IMG/VR virus record: IMGVR_UViG_3300023180_000230
Span: 1-32,215 of that record
From: a virus
DNA length: 32,215 nt
Direction: 5' to 3' (one strand)
Below, in pieces: positions 12,157 to 18,477 of the stretch. The position numbers and the translations under genes are program-made. The notes under the pieces are model-generated. The model saw nothing but the letters and a program-made list of their open reading frames with translations, had not been told where the DNA came from and did not search any database. How positions within the stretch are numbered: position 1 is the first letter of the stretch; every line of letters begins with the position of its first letter.

Positions 12157-13545
12157 ATGGCAGGTGGAGTTAAAGGCGGCGGTGAAGTACAAGTCGAAGC
12201 AATGCAGTTATTTCCTAATACTGCAAAAACAATTGAAGATGCTAGAGGTTCTGATAAATTTTTAGATTTACTTAGCATATATGTGAGTTTTTCTATGAGT
12301 GAAAGTGTATTAACGCCTTTCATAACAGGAACTCTTATGATTAATGACAGCAATGATATGATTCCTGATTATCCTATTCTTGGTGCGAACATATTTCATT
12401 TTAAATATAATGTAAAAGATGGTGAAAGCAGTACTGAACGTGAAATATGGATGCGTGTTATTGGTATTGAAAATGTAATCATTCAAGAAAGAAAACAATT
12501 ATTCACATTAAAACTCATAAGTGAAGAAGGATATAGAAATATGAATACTGTATTATCTTCTTCATTTGTGGGAGAACCACATGTTATCATAGGTAATATA
12601 TTCAATCGTAGTTTGAGAAGTACTCATAAAAGATTAGCAACAGGACCTTCTATTGGAGGATTAAAGTTTGTTTGTCCTATGTGGAAACCAAGTCAAGCAA
12701 TTAAGTGGGTTACTAATAGAGCAGTATCTATGACAAAAGATACTCCTGGTTATTTCTTTTATGAGAGTATTGGAGGATTTTATTTTGTTTCTACATCAAC
12801 ATTACTTGATAAAGAGAAAAACTTAGTTATTACAGATTTGATGGCAGACGTTGAAAATGAAAGAGACAACAGTGGTAAAGTCAAAAAAGGTTATTTATAT
12901 AAGATACCTGGAGTCCCTGTTGTTGGGTCAGACGGCAAACCTCAGTCAGGAATGGTTGGTTCAGAAACTACACAAAACGTAGATGACTTTAGAATATTAG
13001 AAAGACAAAAACTTGCTAAAGATTTGATATCAGGACATATTGTATCAAAGCACATAACACATGATATATTTCATAAAAATTATACAGTAGAGACTTATAA
13101 CTATTGGGATGATTTTAGTGATTATGTTAGATTATCAAAACAAGCACATTTTGATAAACCTTATAAGTCAGTATCTAGTGATATTAATATTATGCTAAGT
13201 CCTAAACAAAGTAGAATACATTCTATGAAAAAAGATGAAGTTGGATTTAGAACAATATATGCTGATGGAACCGTTTTAAAGAGAAAGCAAATTGTTAAAC
13301 AATTAGATGATGAAGTTGTAGAAAATTTCGAAGCACCTGGTAATCCAATTATTGAGTGTGGACGTTTGCTAGAATTTAATTATCCTGCGATTAGAAAAGT
13401 CGAAGGTATTGAAGATGTTTATAATAAAAAGTATTCTGGTCATTACTTGATTAGAGACTGTGTACATATGTTTACTCCTATATCAAATCAAACTGCAACA
13501 TATAAAGTAGACATGAATATCGTAAAGGATGGATGGGATGCGTAA
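12157..13545 (+). CDS. 27: gp27-like baseplate hub subunit
   Basis: 462 residues (T4 gp27 has 391), starting 2 bases after the gp53 stop. Strand-rich: FLDLLSIYVSFSMSESVLTPFITGTLMINDSNDM matches the tube-like first domain of hub proteins, followed by WMRVIGIENVIIQERKQLFTLKLISEE, FVCPMWKPSQAIKWVTNRAV, GYFFYESIGGFYFVS, and a C-terminal SGHYLIRDCVHMFTP...YKVDMNIVKDG. The Y-S-G-H-Y-L-I-R-D-x-x-H pattern is typical of gp27/gpD-type hubs. gp27 trimers bind gp5 trimers at the tail tip; gp5 lies two genes downstream. Confidence 0.75.
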   Translation: MAGGVKGGGEVQVEAMQLFPNTAKTIEDARGSDKFLDLLSIYVSFSMSESVLTPFITGTLMINDSNDMIPDYPILGANIFHFKYNVKDGESSTEREIWMRVIGIENVIIQERKQLFTLKLISEEGYRNMNTVLSSSFVGEPHVIIGNIFNRSLRSTHKRLATGPSIGGLKFVCPMWKPSQAIKWVTNRAVSMTKDTPGYFFYESIGGFYFVSTSTLLDKEKNLVITDLMADVENERDNSGKVKKGYLYKIPGVPVVGSDGKPQSGMVGSETTQNVDDFRILERQKLAKDLISGHIVSKHITHDIFHKNYTVETYNYWDDFSDYVRLSKQAHFDKPYKSVSSDINIMLSPKQSRIHSMKKDEVGFRTIYADGTVLKRKQIVKQLDDEVVENFEAPGNPIIECGRLLEFNYPAIRKVEGIEDVYNKKYSGHYLIRDCVHMFTPISNQTATYKVDMNIVKDGWDA

Positions 13546-13924
13546 ATTTTCTGAACTAAGAGAGCAAGTTTCAAAGAGTGATTTAGATGGCGTAGAAAAG
13601 TTTGCAGATAGGTTGTTTGCAAAGGTCGGCATCGATGTTGAATTCACTCGACATTTTTTAGATAGGGTAAACGATGAACGTAACAAGAAACAGATTACTA
13701 CTGCAGAACTTACGAGACTGTTTAAGCAAACTTATAACAAACATGGTAAAAAGATTCCGCAATTAGGACCTGATGCTGAAGCAGTTTTGAAAGATATGCA
13801 AACTGATATAAATATGCCATTTGTTCTAAAGTATGATAGAAACTCTCAAGAGTTTGACCTTGTAGCGAAGACCGTTATGCGTAAAAAAGGGTTCAAAACA
13901 AGTAACCAAACACTGTCAGTATAA
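13538..13924 (+). CDS. Conserved T4-type unknown protein, toxin-fold-like shape (128 aa)
   Basis: The start at ATG 13538 is chosen because AAAGGA (13524-13529) lies 8 bases before it; ATG 13529 is too close to that site. It overlaps the gp27 end. The protein is charged: FTRHFLDRVNDERNKKQITTAELTRLFKQTYNKHGKKI, LGPDAEAVLKDMQTDINMPFVLKYD, and ending DLVAKTVMRKKGFKTSNQTLSV. The same pattern is familiar from marine T4-like phages as a hypothetical. The H-FLDRVNxR start and DLVAKTVMRKK end resemble small RNase-toxin-like folds in outline only. Residence among hub genes suggests a virion or assembly role. Its stop lies inside the next late promoter. Confidence 0.8.
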   Translation: MRKFSELREQVSKSDLDGVEKFADRLFAKVGIDVEFTRHFLDRVNDERNKKQITTAELTRLFKQTYNKHGKKIPQLGPDAEAVLKDMQTDINMPFVLKYDRNSQEFDLVAKTVMRKKGFKTSNQTLSV

Positions 13925-13927
13925 ATA
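13920..13927 (+). promoter_or_regulatory. T4-type late promoter overlapping a stop codon
   Basis: Exact TATAAATA; the TAA at 13922-13924 is the stop of the upstream gene. Predicted start near 13933 for the gene at 13954. Confidence 0.75.
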
Positions 13928-13953
13928 AGACTAAAGGGAGAGAATAGCATCTT

Positions 13954-14676
13954 ATGGGCAACTACTTTTTCAATGATGAGCGCATAAATCTAGCAAGAGG
14001 TTTACTCAAAGGTGTATCTGATATACACAAGTTCGGTGCTGTTCCTGCAATGTCTCAGAACACAACTGGTACAGTTTGGGATATTGATGACACACCGTAT
14101 CCATGGTCATCATTCTCATCTGCATCTGCAGTCACAGTAGATAGAGCAAATGCGGGTGATGCTAACAAAGTAATAACCATCGAAGGACTTGACGAAAATT
14201 ACGAGAGTGTTTCTACAACTTGCACACTCACAAATGCATCAGCAAACGCAACTACGGATTCAGTAACATTCATCCGTGTCTTTAGAGCATATGTTTCTTC
14301 AGGTGCAGATAATGTAGGAAATATCGATATTAAAGTATCATCTACAGTTGTTGCAAGAATTACTGCTGGTATTGGTCAAACTCTGATGGCGATTTATACA
14401 ATTCCTGCAGGTTACACAGGTTATCTAATGAAAGGAACTGCAACAGTTCAGTCTGGAGCAGATGCAACAGTAAATCAGTTTGTAAGATATTTCGGGCAAG
14501 ATGCATTTAGAATTGGTCATTCATTTGAAGTATCTGGTGCAGGTGGACAATACTTATACGAGTTTTCAGTTCCTAGAGTAATTCCAGAGAAGTCTGATAT
14601 TGATGTTCGTGCATCAGTGCGGTCAAACAATGCAAGAGTAACAGCGGCATTTGACATTATACTCAAACAAAACTAG
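13954..14676 (+). CDS. Virion structural protein, beta-rich (240 aa)
   Basis: The N-terminus MGNYFFNDERINLARGLLKGVSDIHKFGAVPAM followed by TGTVWDIDDTPYPWSSF is a pattern known from structural proteins of marine phages. The rest is a series of Thr/Ser/Val beta strands (ANKVITIEGLDENYESV, TFIRVFRAYVS, TLMAIYTIPAGYTGYLMKGTATVQSGA), ending in IDVRASVRSNNARVTAAFDIILKQN. No enzymatic motif is seen. It has its own late promoter and lies between hub and spike genes. It may decorate the baseplate or tail tip. Confidence 0.75.
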   Translation: MGNYFFNDERINLARGLLKGVSDIHKFGAVPAMSQNTTGTVWDIDDTPYPWSSFSSASAVTVDRANAGDANKVITIEGLDENYESVSTTCTLTNASANATTDSVTFIRVFRAYVSSGADNVGNIDIKVSSTVVARITAGIGQTLMAIYTIPAGYTGYLMKGTATVQSGADATVNQFVRYFGQDAFRIGHSFEVSGAGGQYLYEFSVPRVIPEKSDIDVRASVRSNNARVTAAFDIILKQN

Positions 14677-14685
14677 AGGTAGATT

Positions 14686-15588
14686 ATGAGAAAATTTATG
14701 GGATTTGATGGATTTACTTGGTTTCAAGGTGTAGTTGAAGACCACAATGATCCTGAACAATTAGGTAGAGTTAAAGTCAGATGTTTGGGTATTCATACCG
14801 AAGATAAAGAAACATTACCTACAGATGATTTACCATGGGCGATGGTAATGATGCCAACAACCGGTGCATCTATTTCACAAATAGGTCACTCTCCATCAGG
14901 ACTCTTAAAGGGTTCTTGGGTTTTAGGTTTCTTTAGAGATGGTAATGAATGTCAAGAACCTGTTGTTATGGGTTCATTTCATGGTTACCCTATAGAAAGA
15001 CCAAACACTGATTTAGGATTCTGTGACCCTTCAGGAACACATCCTGTAGAGATTAATGAACCTGATACTTCTCGTTTAGCAAGAGGCGACAAAAGGTCTA
15101 AACTTTATAAGAAGAAGCAAGAAGTTCTAGATGCTGAAAAGCATCCTGCTCATCCTATTGCATGGGATGGTGGTACTTGGAACACTATGTCAATTCCTTA
15201 TAATGCAAGATATCCATTTAATAAAGTAAATCAAACAGAGAGTGGACATGTCATTGAACTGGATGATACGCCAGATGGAGAAAGAATTAACATACAACAT
15301 ATGTCAGGTAGTTTCATTGAGATGCATCCTGATGGTTCTATACGAATATTGAATGAGGGTGTGCAAGAAGTTCTAATAGAAAAAGACCATAACGAACATG
15401 TGAAGGGTCAATATAACATATATGTAGGCGGTAAAGCAACTATTAAAGCAGAAGATAATATTGATATACAATCAACTAAAGATGTTCGCGTTAAGTGTGT
15501 CAACTTTAGAGTTGATGCGTCTGATACAATTGACTTAAATGGTGGCAAGCATATTGATGCTGATGCACCTAGAATTGATTTGAACTAG
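14686..15588 (+). CDS. 5: gp5-type central spike without lysozyme domain
   Basis: 300 residues against 575 in T4. Residues 1-110 are the OB fold (WFQGVVEDHNDPEQLGRVKVRCLGIHTEDKETLPTDDLPWAMVMMP, then SWVLGFFRDGNECQEPVVMGSF). About 110-200 are a linker (SKLYKKKQEVLDAEKHP), and 205-300 form the intertwined beta helix (GHVIELDDTPDGERINIQHMSGSFIEMHPDGSI, then NIYVGGKATIKAEDNIDIQ and a final ADAPRIDLN). The T4 lysozyme domain between OB fold and helix is missing, as is usual in cyanophage gp5. It forms the membrane-piercing spike on gp27. AGAGGT lies before the start. Confidence 0.9.
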   Translation: MRKFMGFDGFTWFQGVVEDHNDPEQLGRVKVRCLGIHTEDKETLPTDDLPWAMVMMPTTGASISQIGHSPSGLLKGSWVLGFFRDGNECQEPVVMGSFHGYPIERPNTDLGFCDPSGTHPVEINEPDTSRLARGDKRSKLYKKKQEVLDAEKHPAHPIAWDGGTWNTMSIPYNARYPFNKVNQTESGHVIELDDTPDGERINIQHMSGSFIEMHPDGSIRILNEGVQEVLIEKDHNEHVKGQYNIYVGGKATIKAEDNIDIQSTKDVRVKCVNFRVDASDTIDLNGGKHIDADAPRIDLN

Positions 15589-15599
15589 GGGTAATATAG

Positions 15600-15797
15600 A
15601 TGACAGGTAAGTTTCAAGTTCTAATTGGTGGTGTAGTTCATACATATAATAATATTGATGATATACCTGCGGCATTTGATAATCTTATTGCGTTTGAACC
15701 TGACTTTCCTTCTGAACCACACACACAAGAAGAACATGATTTGATTGATACTTTTCATGCAAAATTTAAAGAAATATTTTCTAGAGAGAGATTATAA
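15600..15797 (+). CDS. Small unknown protein between gp5 and PAAR (65 aa)
   Basis: 65 residues, with AGGGGT before the ATG. N-terminal strands (KFQVLIGGVVHTYNNIDDIP) and a C-terminal acidic helix (TQEEHDLIDTFHAKFKEIFS). Its stop overlaps the PAAR start (TAATG). No family is recognised. Its place between spike and tip genes suggests a small spike-assembly or structural protein. Confidence 0.75.
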   Translation: MTGKFQVLIGGVVHTYNNIDDIPAAFDNLIAFEPDFPSEPHTQEEHDLIDTFHAKFKEIFSRERL

Positions 15798-16093
15798 TGC
15801 CAGCAGTTTGTAGAGGAGACAGCGTTGATAAGGACGTGATACATTGTTCAACTCCTAAGAGGGACGAAAGAAGTAGCAATGTATTTTGTAATGGTACTGG
15901 TATTAGTAGACAAGGTGATAAAAATACAGGACATCTATTACCAGGTGTGCCATGTCCTTCACACAAAGCACCCATAACTAAAGGTTCATCAACTGTATTT
16001 GTGAACAATAAAGGTTGCGGTAGAGTTGGAGATGGTGTAACTGCTTGCACATCAGTTGCAACTGGTTCATCTAATGTATTTGCTGGCGGATAA
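15797..16093 (+). CDS. 5.4: PAAR-repeat spike tip protein (gp5.4-like)
   Basis: 98 residues (T4 gp5.4 has 97). PAAR pattern: PAVCRGDSVDKDVIHC, SSNVFCNGTGISRQGDK, TGHLLPGVPCPSH, STVFVNNKGCGRVGD, SSNVFAGG at the end. Cysteines and histidines at 5, 16, 17, 31, 46, 53, 56, 74 and 84 include candidate metal ligands. PAAR proteins sharpen the tip of gp5 and VgrG spikes. Adjacent genes encode gp5 and gp25. Confidence 0.92.
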   Translation: MPAVCRGDSVDKDVIHCSTPKRDERSSNVFCNGTGISRQGDKNTGHLLPGVPCPSHKAPITKGSSTVFVNNKGCGRVGDGVTACTSVATGSSNVFAGG

Positions 16094-16098
16094 ACAGG

Positions 16099-16106
16099 TA
16101 TAAATA
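16099..16106 (+). promoter_or_regulatory. T4-type late promoter, leaderless geometry for gp25
   Basis: Exact TATAAATA followed by GTAAT and then the gp25 ATG at 16112. T4 spacing places +1 at the A of the ATG. Confidence 0.75.
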
Positions 16107-16111
16107 GTAAT

Positions 16112-16516
16112 ATGGCAACAACAGTAACAAGAAAAACAGCAGATTTTAAAGATTTAGACTTTAACTTCACTAAACTTTCTACAACAACAGATGTAGCGAG
16201 AAAGACAGACGTTGAAGCAGTGAAACAATCTATGAAATCTCTTTTGCGAACCAGATACTTTGAAAGACCATTTCAACCTTATCTAGGAACATCAATCGCT
16301 GATTTGTTATTTGAAAATAATACACCTATGACTAGAAGACTTATTGAGAAATCTATTCGTGAAGTTATCGACAATCACGAACCAAGAGCAAGACTTGATG
16401 AAGTACAAGTATTTGATGAAGCAGATACAAATTCATATAGAGTGAGAATATTTTTTCATATTGTAAACTTTACAGGGTCAGAGGTATTTGAAACCTACTT
16501 GACAAGGACACGATAA
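16112..16516 (+). CDS. 25: gp25 baseplate wedge protein
   Basis: 134 residues (T4 gp25 has 132). Pattern: DLDFNFT...DVARKTDVEAVKQSMKSLLRTRYFERPFQPYLGTSIADLLFEN and TRRLIEKSIREVIDNHEPRARLDEVQVF, ending in YRVRIFFHIVN. gp25 is the conserved lysozyme-like wedge core found in all contractile systems (TssE in type VI secretion). It binds gp6 and gp53. Its stop overlaps the gp6 start. No ribosome binding site can precede the ATG on a transcript from the late promoter 5 bases upstream. Confidence 0.95.
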   Translation: MATTVTRKTADFKDLDFNFTKLSTTTDVARKTDVEAVKQSMKSLLRTRYFERPFQPYLGTSIADLLFENNTPMTRRLIEKSIREVIDNHEPRARLDEVQVFDEADTNSYRVRIFFHIVNFTGSEVFETYLTRTR

Positions 16517-18477
16517 TGGCACAGACAACTAGCAGATTAAGAGTTACCGAGTTAGATTTTAACAATATTAAAACTAATCTAAAATCTTACTTATCATCTC
16601 AAGAAGAATTTAAAGATTATAATTTTGAGGGGTCAGCAATGAATACGTTGCTTGATGTACTATCTTATAATACACACTATAATGCTATTTACGCAAACAT
16701 GGTAGCAAACGAAATGTTCTTAGACAGTGCAGTGAAAAGAGATAGTGTAGTATCTCTTGCAAAACATCTTGGATATCGTCCTCGCTCTTCAACGGCGGCA
16801 ACTGCTAGAATTAACGTAACTATTAATAGTCCTACTGGAAATCCATCTTCTTTGACGATGACTAAAGGAACCGTATTTAGAAGTCGTGTGAATGATGCTA
16901 ACTATCAATTTGTTACAACTTCTGATGTAACTATTATTCCTACAGAAGGTGTCTATACATTTACCAATATCGATGTGAAAGAAGGAACACTACTGACACT
17001 TCAATATACTAAAAATAGTGCCGACCCTGCACAAAGATTTTTATTGAATGATAGAAACATAGATGTGTCTACACTAAAAGTAAAAGTTCAAAATTCTGTT
17101 GCTGATTTAACAACAGCAACTTATGTTGAAGCAGATGACTTCTTAGAAGTCAAATCCGACTCGGAAGTATTTTTCTTAGATGCTGTTGAGAATGGTTTCT
17201 ATGAGTTATCGTTTGGTGATGATGTTTTGGGTAAAGCATTATCTGATGGTAATATCATAATTATTGAATATATTGTATGTAATGAAGAAGATGCTAACGG
17301 AGCAAATTCATTTACACTGCAAAGTTCTGTTGGTGGTTCTACTAACGCAACAATTACTACCGTCATCAACTCGGAAAACGGTTCACCTAGAGAAACTATA
17401 GAGAGTATAAAATTTAATGCTCCTAAATCATACTCTGCACAAAAAAGAGCAGTAACCGCAGAAGACTATAAAGTTATTCTTCCTAAGTTGTATAATAATG
17501 TTGATGCTATGCAAGTTTGGGGTGGTGAAGATAATGACCCTCCTATATACGGAAAAGTATTTTTGTCAATCAAACCAAAAACAGGAAGAACATTAACCAC
17601 ATCAACTAAAGATGCTATTAAAAATTCTGTTTTATCTGGAAAGACTATGGTTTCTATTACGCCTGAAATTATAGACCCTGTTTATATTAATATTATTCCT
17701 ACAATCACAGCGTATTGGAATCCAAATATTACAACATCAACGATGACTGATATTTCTTCTGCTATTCGTGATGCAGTAACAACTTTTAATTCTACAGAAT
17801 TAAAAGACTTTGATAGTGTGTTTAGATATTCTAAATTTGTTTCTATTGTTGACCAAGCAGATAAAGGTATTATATCTAACATTTCAACAATTAGATGTGA
17901 GAGAAATTTTGATGCTATTCTAAATCAAGAAAGTAAATATACTATTAACTTCTATAATCCAATATTTACTCAAGGACCTGGATCACCATCAAACTTATCT
18001 TCAACAGGATTTAATATTTCAGGAAGACTTCAAACATTGTACTTAGATGATGATGGTAATGGAAACATTCGTTCATATTATCTTGAAGAAGGTTCATCAA
18101 CTAAAGTTTATGTTAATAATACGCAAGGTGCTATTGATTATGGTACAGGTAAACTAATCATTGACCAGTTGAATATTACAGGAACAGTCTTAGATAATAA
18201 CTCAGTTGAGGTTTTTGTAACATTGAATTCTAACGATATTGTAAGTGTTCGTAATGTACTATTAACTATCAATACTGAAGATATCACAGTTAATACAATC
18301 GTTGATAAGATTGCAACTGGAGAATCCTCAGCGGGTGTTGATTATCAGACTACTAGTTCTAGTGAATTAAGTAGAACTGGAGGTACAGGTGTAGCGGGTG
18401 CCGCGTCAAGTATTCAAGTACAAAGCAGTGGTGGTAGTAGCGGATCATCAGGTAGCGGCAGTGGAAGCGGATATTAA
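16516..18477 (+). CDS. 6: gp6 baseplate wedge protein (baseplate J-like)
   Basis: 653 residues (T4 gp6 has 660). N-terminal VTELDFNNIKTNLKSYLSSQEEFKDYNFEGSAMNTLLDVLSYNTHYNAIYANMVANEMFLDSA is the gp6 / baseplate-J signature. The middle holds SYSAQKRAVTAEDYKVILPKLYNNVDAMQVWGGEDNDPP and a ferredoxin-like VFLSIKPKTGR segment. The C-terminal 30 residues are almost pure Ser/Gly (SSGGSSGSSGSGSGSGY), an unusual flexible tail. gp6 dimers form the continuous ring of the inner baseplate. Start and stop overlap neighbours by TAATG. Confidence 0.94.
   Translation: MAQTTSRLRVTELDFNNIKTNLKSYLSSQEEFKDYNFEGSAMNTLLDVLSYNTHYNAIYANMVANEMFLDSAVKRDSVVSLAKHLGYRPRSSTAATARINVTINSPTGNPSSLTMTKGTVFRSRVNDANYQFVTTSDVTIIPTEGVYTFTNIDVKEGTLLTLQYTKNSADPAQRFLLNDRNIDVSTLKVKVQNSVADLTTATYVEADDFLEVKSDSEVFFLDAVENGFYELSFGDDVLGKALSDGNIIIIEYIVCNEEDANGANSFTLQSSVGGSTNATITTVINSENGSPRETIESIKFNAPKSYSAQKRAVTAEDYKVILPKLYNNVDAMQVWGGEDNDPPIYGKVFLSIKPKTGRTLTTSTKDAIKNSVLSGKTMVSITPEIIDPVYINIIPTITAYWNPNITTSTMTDISSAIRDAVTTFNSTELKDFDSVFRYSKFVSIVDQADKGIISNISTIRCERNFDAILNQESKYTINFYNPIFTQGPGSPSNLSSTGFNISGRLQTLYLDDDGNGNIRSYYLEEGSSTKVYVNNTQGAIDYGTGKLIIDQLNITGTVLDNNSVEVFVTLNSNDIVSVRNVLLTINTEDITVNTIVDKIATGESSAGVDYQTTSSSELSRTGGTGVAGAASSIQVQSSGGSSGSSGSGSGSGY

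Noticed and set aside
12892-12899. TATAAATA on the minus strand inside the gp27-like gene
   Set aside because: There is no minus-strand gene downstream; it arises from Tyr-Leu-Tyr codons in AT-rich coding DNA.
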